14,904 nt of DNA from positions 1-14,904 of the forward strand of contig DUOR01000223.1 in NCBI GenBank assembly GCA_012838715.1, given 5' to 3'. Origin of the DNA: Actinomycetales bacterium. Its GTDB lineage: Bacteria; Actinomycetota; Actinomycetes; Mycobacteriales; Mycobacteriaceae. Below are positions 8,125-14,550 of the stretch, piece by piece; within the stretch, counting starts at the first letter, position 1; the number at the start of each line of letters is the position of its first letter. Position numbers and translations under genes: made by a program. The notes beneath the pieces were generated by a model. It ran no database searches. It was not told the DNA's origin and saw only the letters and a program-made list of their open reading frames with translations.

Positions 8125-8537
8125 CGCAACCCCTCCCCGCGTGCCGACGACCGCTCCGCCACCATCCGGCCCGCCCACGCGGCGACCGGGCAGCCCACGA
8201 GGGTCGCCGCGGCGAACACCGCGGCCGACGCGGGGGCCAGCCCGTCCAGCAGCACCAGGAACGCCGAGAACGTGGTGAAACCACCCAGGAACCCCGGCCC
8301 GACCAACGGCCACCATCCGGCCAACCGGGCGTTCCCCGCGAACACGGGGCCCGCGAAGCCGAACACCAGGCAGCCCAGGACGTTCACCGCCAGCACGGAC
8401 GCCGGGCCGGAACCGTCGGAAAGCGAACCGATGACCACCCGGGCCACCGCCCCCGCCGCCGAACCCGCGGCGACGAGCGCGTAGGCCGCGGCCACGGAAT
8501 CCGGGCGGTGGCGCGACACTCCTTCATCAACCGTCAC
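8121..8537 (-). CDS. crcB: CrcB/Fluc fluoride channel, first subunit
   Basis: A 138-residue CrcB/Fluc membrane protein. Motifs are GSAAGAVAR (25-33), [10 protein letters not shown] (51-60) with pore Asn52, and [12 protein letters not shown] (82-93), which keeps both pore phenylalanines, Phe90 and Phe93. The GTG at 8537 is chosen because TATTGT ends 7 nt upstream, a leaderless start; the open frame extends much further upstream but only as antisense of pgm. It is the first gene of the crcB1-crcB2 unit with a 4-nt overlap. A leaderless start leaves no room for a fluoride riboswitch. It is divergent from pgm, separated by 162 nt. Confidence 0.88.
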   Translation of the reverse strand: MTVDEGVSRHRPDSVAAAYALVAAGSAAGAVARVVIGSLSDGSGPASVLAVNVLGCLVFGFAGPVFAGNARLAGWWPLVGPGFLGGFTTFSAFLVLLDGLAPASAAVFAAATLVGCPVAAWAGRMVAERSSARGEGLR

Positions 8538-8544
8538 GCACCGG

Positions 8545-8550
8545 ACAATA
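8545..8550 (-). promoter_or_regulatory. -10 element for the crcB pair
   Basis: On the minus strand TATTGT is followed by 7 nt and the GTG start of crcB1. This is among the better TAnnnT matches in the window. It faces away from pgm; no convincing -35 is seen. Confidence 0.5.
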
Positions 8551-8685
8551 CCCCGCCCCCACCCGGCGGCAGCCGCCCCCGGATGCCCACTCACGCCCTG
8601 CGGGACACCGTGAAAACGGGAACACTGGAGGGGAAACGGTTCCATGCCCCGACGGCCCGGACGGACCCGCCGGCGGCACGACAGC

Positions 8686-8691
8686 AGGAGG
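8686..8691 (+). promoter_or_regulatory. Strong ribosome binding site of pgm
   Basis: A full AGGAGG sits 8 nt before the ATG at 8700 and fixes the pgm start. It contrasts with most other genes here, which look leaderless. The mRNA therefore has a leader, although no TAnnnT box was found in the 162-nt gap. Confidence 0.85.
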
Positions 8692-8699
8692 ACGACCCC

Positions 8700-10355
8700 A
8701 TGGCCCACGAGCGCGCCGGACAGCAGGCCCAGCCCCAGGATCTCATCGACGTCGCCGAGCTGGTGACGGCGTACTACACCCGCCACCCGGAGCCCGGGAA
8801 CCCGGACCACGCCGTCACCTTCGGCACCTCCGGCCACCGCGGATCCTCGCTCGACAACGCCTTCAACGAGGACCACATCCACGCGACCACCCAGGCCATC
8901 GTGGACTACCGCGCCGGCCAGGGCATCGAGGGCCCGCTGTACATCGGCCGCGACACCCACGGCCTGTCCGAGCCCGCCATGGTCTCCGCGCTCGAGGTCC
9001 TCACCGCCAACGGCATCACCGTCATGGTCGACGACAAGGGCCGCTACACCCCGACGCCCGCCGTCTCCCACGCCATCCTCACCCACAACCGCGACCTCGA
9101 CGGCGGCCCCAACGGCTCCGACAAGCGCCGCGCCGACGGCATCGTCGTCACCCCCTCGCACAACCCGCCCCGCGACGGCGGCTTCAAGTACAACCCGCCC
9201 ACCGGCGGCCCCGCCGACGCCGACGCCACCGACTGGATCGCCGCCCGCGCCAACGACTACCTGGCCAAGGGCCTCGACGGCGTCAAGCGCCAGTCCGTCG
9301 AGAAGGCCGGCGACCTCGTCGTCAAGCACGACTACCTGAACAACTACGTCGGCGACCTCGGCAACGTCATCAACCTCGACGCCATCCGCGACGCCGGCGT
9401 GCGCATCGGCGCCGACCCGATGGGCGGCGCCTCCGTCGACTACTGGGGCGCCATCGCCGACACCCACAACCTCGACCTCACCGTCGTGAATCCGCTGGTC
9501 GACGCCACCTGGCGCTTCATGACCCTCGACACCGACGGCAAGATCCGCATGGACTGCTCGAGCCCCAACGCCATGGCGTCGCTCATCGGCAACCGCGACA
9601 AGTTCGACGTCTCCACCGGCAACGACGCCGACGCCGACCGCCACGGCATCGTCACCCCCGACGCGGGCCTGATGAACCCGAACCACTACCTCGCCGTCGC
9701 CATCGACTACCTCTTCGCCAACCGCCCCGGCTGGGGCGCGGACACCGCCGTCGGCAAGACGCTCGTGTCCTCCTCCATGATCGACCGCGTCGTCGCCGAC
9801 CTCGGCCGCACCCTCATCGAGGTGCCCGTCGGCTTCAAGTGGTTCGTCCCCGGCCTGATGGACGGCTCCGTCGGCTTCGGCGGCGAGGAATCCGCCGGCG
9901 CCTCCTTCCTGCGCCACGACGGCACCGTCTGGTCCACCGACAAGGACGGCCTCATCCTCGACCTGCTGGCCGCCGAAATCACCGCGGTGACCGGCAAGAC
10001 GCCTTCGCAGCGCTACGCCGAGCTGGCCGGCAAGTTCGGCGCCCCCGCCTACGCCCGCACCGACGCCGACGCCAACCGCGAGCAGAAGGCCATCCTGAAG
10101 AAGCTCTCCCCGGAACAGGTCACCGCCGACACCCTCGCCGGCGAGGCCATCACCGCCAAGCTGACGACGGCCCCCGGCAACGGCGCCGCCATCGGCGGAC
10201 TGAAGGTCACCACCGAAAACGCCTGGTTCGCCGCCCGCCCCTCCGGCACCGAGGACAAGTACAAGATTTACGCCGAATCCTTCAAGGGCGAAGACCACCT
10301 CAAGCAGGTCCAGGCCGAGGCGCAGGACGTCGTCTCCGCGGTCCTGGGCACGTAG
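8700..10355 (+). CDS. pgm: Phosphoglucomutase (alpha-D-glucose phosphate-specific)
   Basis: A 551-residue cytoplasmic enzyme that interconverts glucose-1-phosphate and glucose-6-phosphate, feeding glycogen, trehalose and UDP-glucose synthesis. Family signatures: FGTSGHRG (41-48), the catalytic phosphoserine loop TPSHNPP (151-157) with Ser153, the Mg2+ loop [10 protein letters not shown] (307-316), the sugar-recognition GFGGEES (392-398), and the phosphate-binding [12 protein letters not shown] (513-524). Length and order match bacterial Pgm of the E. coli type. The start is set by AGGAGG 8 nt upstream. Codon use is strongly C-ending, more so than neighbours, suggesting good expression. A GGGAAC...GTTCC inverted repeat (8618-8643) lies in the leader region and could be regulatory, but the evidence is weak. 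Confidence 0.97.
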   Translation: MAHERAGQQAQPQDLIDVAELVTAYYTRHPEPGNPDHAVTFGTSGHRGSSLDNAFNEDHIHATTQAIVDYRAGQGIEGPLYIGRDTHGLSEPAMVSALEVLTANGITVMVDDKGRYTPTPAVSHAILTHNRDLDGGPNGSDKRRADGIVVTPSHNPPRDGGFKYNPPTGGPADADATDWIAARANDYLAKGLDGVKRQSVEKAGDLVVKHDYLNNYVGDLGNVINLDAIRDAGVRIGADPMGGASVDYWGAIADTHNLDLTVVNPLVDATWRFMTLDTDGKIRMDCSSPNAMASLIGNRDKFDVSTGNDADADRHGIVTPDAGLMNPNHYLAVAIDYLFANRPGWGADTAVGKTLVSSSMIDRVVADLGRTLIEVPVGFKWFVPGLMDGSVGFGGEESAGASFLRHDGTVWSTDKDGLILDLLAAEITAVTGKTPSQRYAELAGKFGAPAYARTDADANREQKAILKKLSPEQVTADTLAGEAITAKLTTAPGNGAAIGGLKVTTENAWFAARPSGTEDKYKIYAESFKGEDHLKQVQAEAQDVVSAVLGT

Positions 10356-10409
10356 GGGAACGGCGGGAAGGACGGAGCGGGCACGGCAGGGAAGCGGGTC
10401 GACGCGAGG

Positions 10410-10850
10410 ATGCTCAACGCAATCGGTTTCATCGCCCGGTTCGGTCTCGCGGCCGTGTGGCTGTGGTCCGGGACGGTGAAACTGCTCAACCCGCTCGACA
10501 GCCGCCAGGCCATCGCCGCCTACGAACTGCTGCCCGACGGGGTGATCGATCCGCTCGCCGTCGCACTGCCCGCACTGGAGCTGGTCCTGGGCCTGATGCT
10601 GCTGTTCGGCGTGTTCCTGCGCGTGGCGGCGGTGGCGTCGGCGATCATCCTGATCGGGTTCATCGCCGGCGTCGCCTCCGCCTGGGCGCGGGGGCTGAGC
10701 ATCGACTGCGGGTGCTTCGGCGGCGGCGGGTACGACGCCGACGCGGGGCCCGCGACCTACCTCACGTCGATCGGCCGCGACATCCTTTTCCTGGCGATGG
10801 CGGCATGGACCGCATGGCGGCCGTTCGAACGGTTCGCGGTGCGGCCCTGA
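10410..10850 (+). CDS. MauE/DoxX-family redox-associated membrane protein
   Basis: A 146-residue, four-helix inner-membrane protein of the MauE/DoxX superfamily. Hydrophobic segments are at about 3-22, 48-68, 72-92 and 120-135. The motif SIDCGCFGGGG (97-107) carries Cys100 and Cys102 between helices 3 and 4, as in actinobacterial MauE proteins thought to serve thiol-disulfide exchange. A DsbA-like protein gene follows 96 nt downstream on the same strand, supporting a shared envelope redox task. The ATG at 10410 has only GCGAGG directly before it, so translation signals are weak; the gene may be expressed by readthrough from pgm, which ends 54 nt upstream without a terminator. The exact electron donor or acceptor cannot be told. 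Confidence 0.85.
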   Translation: MLNAIGFIARFGLAAVWLWSGTVKLLNPLDSRQAIAAYELLPDGVIDPLAVALPALELVLGLMLLFGVFLRVAAVASAIILIGFIAGVASAWARGLSIDCGCFGGGGYDADAGPATYLTSIGRDILFLAMAAWTAWRPFERFAVRP

Positions 10851-10862
10851 CACGGGGGCACC

Positions 10863-10919
10863 CAGTGGTTGACGTGTCCAGCACCACTGCGCGAAATGGC
10901 ACGTGACGGGGTGACCCGT
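10863..10919. other. Two inverted repeats upstream of the DsbA-like gene
   Basis: CAGTGGT (10863-10869) is matched by ACCACTG (10883-10889) around a 13-nt loop. ACGGG (10906-10910) is matched by CCCGT (10915-10919) around a 4-nt loop. Neither is followed by T residues, so they do not look like terminators. The second sits over the expected -35 position of the downstream promoter and could be an operator; the short stems mean chance is not excluded. Confidence 0.35.
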
Positions 10920-10933
10920 TCGACCGTGCCCGC

Positions 10934-10939
10934 TATCGT
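10934..10939 (+). promoter_or_regulatory. -10 element for the DsbA-like gene
   Basis: TATCGT is followed by 7 nt and the GTG at 10947, a leaderless arrangement. It indicates that the thioredoxin-like gene can be transcribed separately from the MauE gene. No clear -35 is visible. Confidence 0.5.
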
Positions 10940-10946
10940 GTGAGCC

Positions 10947-11678
10947 GTGAGCCAGAAAATCAAGAATCCGAATGAGAAGGGCTCCGGCTTCATCGTCGGC
11001 ATCATCGCCCTCATCGCCATCGTCGCCGTCGTCATCGGCGTCGTCCTGTACATGGGGCGCAACCAGCCGATCGAGGGGCTTCCCGACGAGGACGTCGCCT
11101 TCTCCATCGAGACCGAGGGCAGCGTCATCCGCCTCGCCTCCGACGACGCCGGCGACGACGCCGTGGTCGCCGAGGTCTACGAGGACTACTCGTGCCCGCA
11201 CTGCGGCACCATGGCCACGGAGGGGCACGCCGACCAGCTCGAGGCGCTGAACAACGGCGACATCATCGTCGAGTACCACACCCTCAACTTCATGGACCGC
11301 GGCAGCGAGGGCCACTCGACGAAGACCCTCGCCCTCATGGAGCGCATCGCCGAGACCGGTGACGCGCGCCTCTTCTGGAACGTCCACACCATGATGATGG
11401 AGGACATCAACCAGGCGGCCTCGTGGGACTCCGAGCAGCTCGCGGAGCGCCTCGACATGATGGACGCGCCGTCCGACCTCGTCGACGACGTCCGCAACGG
11501 CCTGGATCTTTCCGGCGCCAAGGAGTCGGGCACCGCCAACGGCGAGCGACTGAACGGAATCATCGGTTCCATCTCCTCGCCGCACGTCATCGTCGACGGC
11601 AACGACGTCCTGCAGAACGTCCAGCAGGGCGGCCTGGGCGAGTGGGTCAACGCCGCGCTCGAAGCCGGCAGGGCCTAG
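10947..11678 (+). CDS. Membrane-anchored DsbA-like thioredoxin protein
   Basis: A 243-residue envelope thiol-disulfide oxidoreductase of the DsbA / thioredoxin_4 type. One N-terminal membrane anchor (about 14-36) follows a basic start, with the domain outside. The active site CPHC is at 83-86 (preceded by YEDYS) and the expected cis-proline is Pro212 in SSPHVIVDG; an all-helical insertion lies between about 120 and 205. CPHC is the E. coli DsbA active-site sequence, which favours oxidation of secreted proteins. The GTG at 10947 is chosen because of the TATCGT box 7 nt upstream. The neighbouring MauE-type protein is a possible redox partner; this is inferred from context. A strong hairpin 33 nt downstream ends the unit. 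Confidence 0.9.
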   Translation: MSQKIKNPNEKGSGFIVGIIALIAIVAVVIGVVLYMGRNQPIEGLPDEDVAFSIETEGSVIRLASDDAGDDAVVAEVYEDYSCPHCGTMATEGHADQLEALNNGDIIVEYHTLNFMDRGSEGHSTKTLALMERIAETGDARLFWNVHTMMMEDINQAASWDSEQLAERLDMMDAPSDLVDDVRNGLDLSGAKESGTANGERLNGIIGSISSPHVIVDGNDVLQNVQQGGLGEWVNAALEAGRA

Positions 11679-11710
11679 TTCGGAGTCCTCCGCGGACCGC
11701 GGGGGATGCG

Positions 11711-11749
11711 ACGGCCACCTGGGGATTTGGGGAATCTCCGGGTGGCCGT
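11711..11749 (+). terminator. Long hairpin terminator after the DsbA-like gene
   Basis: A 17-bp stem (left arm 11711-11727, right arm 11733-11749) with a 5-nt loop; all positions pair, two as G-T wobble. It is followed by GTAATTT, a weak T-tract. It lies 33 nt after the stop codon. Its outer arms, ACGGCCACC and GGTGGCCGT, recur in the terminator at 12901. Confidence 0.8.
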
Positions 11750-11808
11750 GTAATTTACAGGGAGTCCGAAGCGCACGGGCCGGAAGGCATGGGCGCGGAA
11801 AGATTCCC

Positions 11809-11881
11809 GGGGCTATGGCGCAGCTGGTAGCGCACCACACTGGCAGTGTGGGGGTCAGGGGTTCGAGTCCCCTTAGCTCCA
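11809..11881 (+). tRNA. tRNA-Ala(GGC), copy 1
   Basis: A 73-nt cloverleaf. The acceptor stem GGGGCTA / TAGCTCC contains the G3-U70 wobble that identifies alanine tRNAs, with discriminator A73. The anticodon stem CCACA / TGTGG encloses CTGGCAG with anticodon GGC, reading GCC and GCU codons. The T-loop GGTTCGAGTCC is normal. CCA is not encoded. It is identical to the second copy, 168 bp downstream. Confidence 0.97.
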
Positions 11882-11897
11882 CTGGAAAACGGTTCAC

Positions 11898-11935
11898 CGT
11901 TCTTCCGTGACCGCGGTCCACCGCGGTGAAGAACG
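11898..11935. other. Compound hairpin between the two tRNA-Ala genes
   Basis: An outer 8-bp stem (CGTTCTTC 11898-11905 with GAAGAACG 11928-11935) encloses two copies of the palindrome ACCGCGGT (11910-11917 and 11920-11927) that can also pair with each other. A CGTG bulge separates the two stems. There is no T-tract. It may be a transcription pause site, a tRNA processing element or a protein-binding site; the two adjacent palindromes make the last possible. Confidence 0.6.
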
Positions 11936-11939
11936 CCGG

Positions 11940-11969
11940 TTGCGACCGGGGTCTTCGATGCAGTGCAAT
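11940..11969 (+). promoter_or_regulatory. Possible promoter of the second tRNA-Ala gene
   Basis: TTGCGA (11940-11945) and TGCAAT (11964-11969) are spaced by 18 bp. The -10 ends 7 nt before the mature 5' end of the tRNA, so the primary transcript would have almost no leader. The -10 is a poor consensus match, so cotranscription with the first copy remains possible. Confidence 0.3.
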
Positions 11970-11976
11970 TCAATAC

Positions 11977-12049
11977 GGGGCTATGGCGCAGCTGGTAGCG
12001 CACCACACTGGCAGTGTGGGGGTCAGGGGTTCGAGTCCCCTTAGCTCCA
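11977..12049 (+). tRNA. tRNA-Ala(GGC), copy 2
   Basis: Identical over all 73 nt to copy 1, with G3-U70, anticodon GGC and discriminator A73, and no encoded CCA. Identity extends only 1 nt upstream and 2 nt downstream of the gene, so the spacer sequences have diverged or arose separately. A strong terminator follows 8 nt after the gene. Confidence 0.97.
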
Positions 12050-12057
12050 CTTCGACG

Positions 12058-12097
12058 GCGGGGCCGCATCCGGGAAACCGGGTGCGGCCCCGCTTTT
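12058..12097 (+). terminator. Rho-independent terminator after tRNA-Ala copy 2
   Basis: A 16-bp GC-rich stem (12058-12073 with 12078-12093, one wobble pair) closed by a GAAA tetraloop and followed by TTTT. This is the strongest terminator in the window and ends the tRNA unit. Confidence 0.93.
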
Positions 12098-12184
12098 CGC
12101 GTTCCCCGGTGGGGCTCCCGCCGGTTGGCCACGTGGGCGGCACCGCGATGGTATTGGTCGGCGCCGGCGGGGTCGGCCGCATGG

Positions 12185-12228
12185 GTGCTTCCGGGGTGCT
12201 TCCGGGGTGATGTCGGGGTGATGTTGGT
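12185..12228. repeat. 11-bp tandem repeat, four units
   Basis: GTGCTTCCGGG occurs twice in tandem (12185-12206), followed by the variants GTGATGTCGGG and GTGATGTTGGT (12207-12228). Two unit types, each present twice or nearly so, suggest stepwise slippage or duplication. The repeat is not within a recognisable gene. Confidence 0.8.
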
Positions 12229-12312
12229 CGCCCCGGTTCCCGTCGGCGGGTTCGGGCGGCCGGGCGCGGGGTCCCAAAACAACCCGCCCGTACCCAGTGG
12301 TTTCGCCGTGAA

Positions 12313-12318
12313 TATAAT
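12313..12318 (+). promoter_or_regulatory. TATAAT -10 box, probable promoter of the PPOX-family gene
   Basis: A perfect TATAAT in an A/T-rich island in high-GC DNA. No -35 with correct spacing is visible; a TG lies two bases upstream, one base off the extended -10 position. The start of transcription would be near 12325, leaving a leader of about 125 nt before the ATG at 12450. Confidence 0.6.
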
Positions 12319-12449
12319 CGCCATCTGGAATGCGTGGAAAAGTGGGCCCATGAATTCGCCCGCGTGGCCCGTGACCTGCGCCACTGTCGTCGTTAAGCAC
12401 GATTCATCGGCAAATGCGGAAAAAGATCATTGGTGCAAGAATGGTTCGC

Positions 12450-12878
12450 ATGAGCGAAAACAACGACGTTATCCAGCGCCTCAACGACGAGGAGTCCCTG
12501 GAGCTGCTGGCCACCAAGACCTTCGGTCGTCTGGTCGTGCGCCGCAAGGACGACATGGACCTCTTCCCGCTGAACTACACCGTCCACGAGGGGAAGATTT
12601 TCTTCCGCACCGCCGAGGGGTCGAAGCTGTTCAGCCTCTCGCTCAACGACGACGTGCTGTTCGAGGCGGACAACGTCGATGAGGCCGGCGGCACCGCCTG
12701 GTCCGTCATCGTCAAGGGCAACGCCCGTGCGCTGAAGTCCAACGAGGAAATCCGCGAGGCCGACCAGCTGCCGCTGAAGCCGTGGCTGCCGACGCTGAAG
12801 TACAACTACGTCGAGGTCACCCCGTCCGACATTTCGGGCCGCAAGTTCCAGCTGGGCGACGAGCCGGAGCGCTACTAG
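12450..12878 (+). CDS. Pyridoxamine 5'-phosphate oxidase-family flavin-binding protein
   Basis: A 142-residue single-domain split-barrel protein of the PPOX-like family, typically binding FMN or F420. Recognisable family segments are GRLVVRRKDDMDLFPLNY (26-43), KIFFRTAEGSKLFSLS (49-64), and AWSVIVKGNARAL (83-95). It lacks the pyridoxal-binding C-terminus of true PdxH, so vitamin B6 oxidation is not implied; a small redox or nitroreductase-like role is possible but unproven. Three in-frame starts compete: 12414, 12441 and 12450. I choose 12450 because the conserved fold begins shortly after it; no clear Shine-Dalgarno supports any of them. It is monocistronic, between a TATAAT promoter and its own terminator. 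Confidence 0.85.
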   Translation: MSENNDVIQRLNDEESLELLATKTFGRLVVRRKDDMDLFPLNYTVHEGKIFFRTAEGSKLFSLSLNDDVLFEADNVDEAGGTAWSVIVKGNARALKSNEEIREADQLPLKPWLPTLKYNYVEVTPSDISGRKFQLGDEPERY

Positions 12879-12900
12879 CACCCTGCCCGCCGACACGTTG

Positions 12901-12930
12901 ACGGCCACCGTTAATCCGGTGGCCGTTTTT
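12901..12930 (+). terminator. Rho-independent terminator after the PPOX-family gene
   Basis: A perfect 10-bp stem (ACGGCCACCG 12901-12910 with CGGTGGCCGT 12917-12926), a 6-nt loop TTAATC, then a T-tract continuing from the stem. The stem core is shared with the terminator at 11711-11749. Confidence 0.95.
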
Positions 12931-13025
12931 CGCCTTCGGGGGAGGGGCGGCGCCGTACCTGAGCGTTCCCTGGGTTTTCCAGGGGTTTTCGGCTCAAACC
13001 GGGGGCGCGGCGCGGCATTGCGACG

Positions 13026-13031
13026 TACCCT
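13026..13031 (+). promoter_or_regulatory. -10 element for the TetR-family gene
   Basis: TACCCT is followed by 8 nt and the GTG at 13040, consistent with a leaderless message. Upstream, GGGTTTTC occurs twice (12972-12979 and 12983-12990), and GGTTT at 12984-12988 is mirrored by AAACC at 12996-13000; these could be operator half-sites for autoregulation, but this is speculative. Confidence 0.45.
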
Positions 13032-13039
13032 GCCGAATT

Positions 13040-13594
13040 GTGAGCAGCTTAACTCCGAACATGGGTGACGCACCCGTCCCGCGGTCGTCGGCCCTGGAAT
13101 CGCAGCGGGTCCGACATATCCTCGACGAGGCGCGCGCGCTCATGCGCGAATCCGGGTGGCGCAACGTGAGCATGCGCCGGCTCGCCTCGCGCCTCGACGT
13201 GAAGGCGCCGTCGCTGTACAAGCACATCAGCGGCAAGGATGAGCTGTACCGGTTGCTTCTCGACGAGATGCTCCACGCCCTCGGCGACGCCCTGCACACC
13301 GCCATCGCGGAAGACCCTTCGGCGGATTCGCTGCTGGCGGCGTACCGGAAGACGGTGTTGAACGACCCCCACGCCTACCACCTGCTTAGCCGGTCGCGCG
13401 AGGTGAACTTCGCCGACCCGTCGGAGCTGGTCCAGTGGCTGCTGGCGCCGTTCACCACGGTCGCCGGCGACCCCACGCGCGGCAAGGCCATGTGGGCCTT
13501 CGCGCACGGCCTGGTGTCGGCGGAGCTGGTGCAGGATCAGGGCGTCGACGTCGACGAGGTCTGGCACGCCGGCGCGGTCGCCTTCACGCCGTAG
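13040..13594 (+). CDS. TetR-family transcriptional regulator
   Basis: A 184-residue DNA-binding repressor-type protein. The N-terminal helix-turn-helix is at about 26-72: ILDEARALMRESGWRNVSMRRLASRLDV, then KAPSLYKHISGKDELY, the typical TetR recognition helix and following turn. The C-terminal half (about 80-184) is a ligand-binding/dimerisation region; its ligand cannot be told. The GTG at 13040 is chosen for the TACCCT box 8 nt upstream; an in-frame ATG at 13061 is an alternative. No adjacent same-strand target gene is seen: it is convergent with nadE, with 7 bp between stop codons. It may regulate the gene upstream, itself, or a distant target. Confidence 0.9.
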   Translation: MSSLTPNMGDAPVPRSSALESQRVRHILDEARALMRESGWRNVSMRRLASRLDVKAPSLYKHISGKDELYRLLLDEMLHALGDALHTAIAEDPSADSLLAAYRKTVLNDPHAYHLLSRSREVNFADPSELVQWLLAPFTTVAGDPTRGKAMWAFAHGLVSAELVQDQGVDVDEVWHAGAVAFTP

Positions 13595-13601
13595 CGGCGG
13601 T

Positions 13602-14447
13602 TTACACGCGTTCGCGCCACCAGTCGTCGGCGGGTCCCGGGGGAGTGGCCCGCTTGTGGCGGCTGACCCGCCACAGGTGCTCGATGCGTTCCGCGTCGGC
13701 GGGGGAGACGTCGCGGCCCTCGAGGTAATCGTCGATGGCGGTGTACGTCACGCCGAGCGCCTCCTCATCCGGCAGGGCGGGGCGATCCTCCTCGAGATCG
13801 GCGGTGGGCACCTTCGTCCACGTCGCATCCGGGGCGCCGAGGTACTCGAGCAGCCGGGCGCCCTGCCGCTTGGTCAGTCCCGCCAGCGGGTGCAGGTCCA
13901 CGCCCCCGTCGCCGTGCTTGGTGTAGAAGCCCGTCACCGACTCCGCCGCATGGTCGGTGCCCACCACCAGCAGGCCCCGCTCGCCGGCAATCGCGTACTG
14001 GGCGATCATCCGCTGGCGCGCCTTCACGTTGCCCTTGTTGAAGTCACCGAGCGTGCCGACGCCCATCGCCTCGGATATCGCCCCGGCCATCGCGGTCGTC
14101 GCCGGTTCGACGTTGACGGTGAGGGACTCGTCGGGCCGGATGAAATCGAGCGCCACCTGGGCGTCGTCCTCGTCGGCCTGCACGCCGTGGGGCAGGCGGA
14201 CGGCGATGAACGCCGCCTCACCGCCGTCGGCACGCACCCGCTCCGCGGCGAGCTGCGCGAGCCGCCCCGCCAACGTGGAGTCCTGCCCACCGGAAATGCC
14301 CAGCACGAAACCCTTCGCGCGGGCGGAAGCGAGGTACTCGGCCAGGAAAGAGATGCGTTCCTCGATCTCTCCGGCCGGGTCGATGTCCGGCCGCACGTCG
14401 AGCTCGGCGATGATGCGGGCGCGCAGGCCCTCCGTCGGAAGCGTCAT
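13602..14447 (-). CDS. nadE: Ammonia-dependent NAD+ synthetase
   Basis: A 281-residue cytoplasmic enzyme catalysing the last step of NAD+ synthesis: deamido-NAD+ plus ATP and ammonia gives NAD+. The PP-loop SGGQDST (52-58) binds pyrophosphate. Further family motifs are [13 protein letters not shown] (85-97), GNVKARQRM (139-147), GTDHAAES (163-170) and [15 protein letters not shown] (174-188). The size is that of the short, E. coli/B. subtilis-type NadE, with no N-terminal glutaminase domain, unlike the large mycobacterial enzyme. ATG 14447 follows TAGCCT by 6 nt, a leaderless start. It is convergent with the TetR gene and divergent from rpmJ. Confidence 0.97.
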   Translation of the reverse strand: MTLPTEGLRARIIAELDVRPDIDPAGEIEERISFLAEYLASARAKGFVLGISGGQDSTLAGRLAQLAAERVRADGGEAAFIAVRLPHGVQADEDDAQVALDFIRPDESLTVNVEPATTAMAGAISEAMGVGTLGDFNKGNVKARQRMIAQYAIAGERGLLVVGTDHAAESVTGFYTKHGDGGVDLHPLAGLTKRQGARLLEYLGAPDATWTKVPTADLEEDRPALPDEEALGVTYTAIDDYLEGRDVSPADAERIEHLWRVSRHKRATPPGPADDWWRERV

Positions 14448-14453
14448 GCGCCC

Positions 14454-14459
14454 AGGCTA
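14454..14459 (-). promoter_or_regulatory. -10 element for nadE
   Basis: On the minus strand TAGCCT is followed by 6 nt and the nadE ATG at 14447, giving a leaderless message. No NAD-related operator could be recognised nearby. Confidence 0.5.
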
Positions 14460-14550
14460 GCCGAGGGCCGCAGGCCACCGCCGCCGTCGCGAGCCGCCGT
14501 CGCGGGGCACCGGCGGGATGATGGCGCGGTGAAGTCGCGACGACGGGTTT

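Larger units (their letters stand above)
12098..12449. other. Intergenic region of about 350 nt
   Basis: No convincing gene is seen. The region holds an 11-bp tandem repeat (12185-12228), a TATAAT box (12313-12318), and what is probably the leader of the PPOX-family gene. The second half is noticeably richer in A and T than its surroundings. A 20-codon frame from 12148 covers the repeat but has no supporting signals. Confidence 0.6.

Noticed and set aside
8618..8643. Possible ECF-sigma promoter (GGGAAC ... GTT) upstream of pgm
   Set aside because: The spacer is about 15 nt, shorter than expected for SigH-type promoters, and the match could be chance.
8538..11921. Minus-strand open frame continuing over 1100 codons upstream of crcB1
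   Set aside because: It runs antisense through pgm, the MauE gene, the DsbA-like gene and a tRNA, and has low-complexity Val/Gly/Asp composition. Only its last 138 codons are CrcB1.
12148..12210. 20-codon frame starting MVLVGAGGVGRMGA
   Set aside because: It resembles a nucleotide-binding GxGxxG loop, but is too short for any fold, has no ribosome binding site, and ends in a tandem repeat.
11755..12384. Minus-strand frame with a repeated protein segment
   Set aside because: The repeated segment is just the two identical tRNA-Ala genes read backwards.
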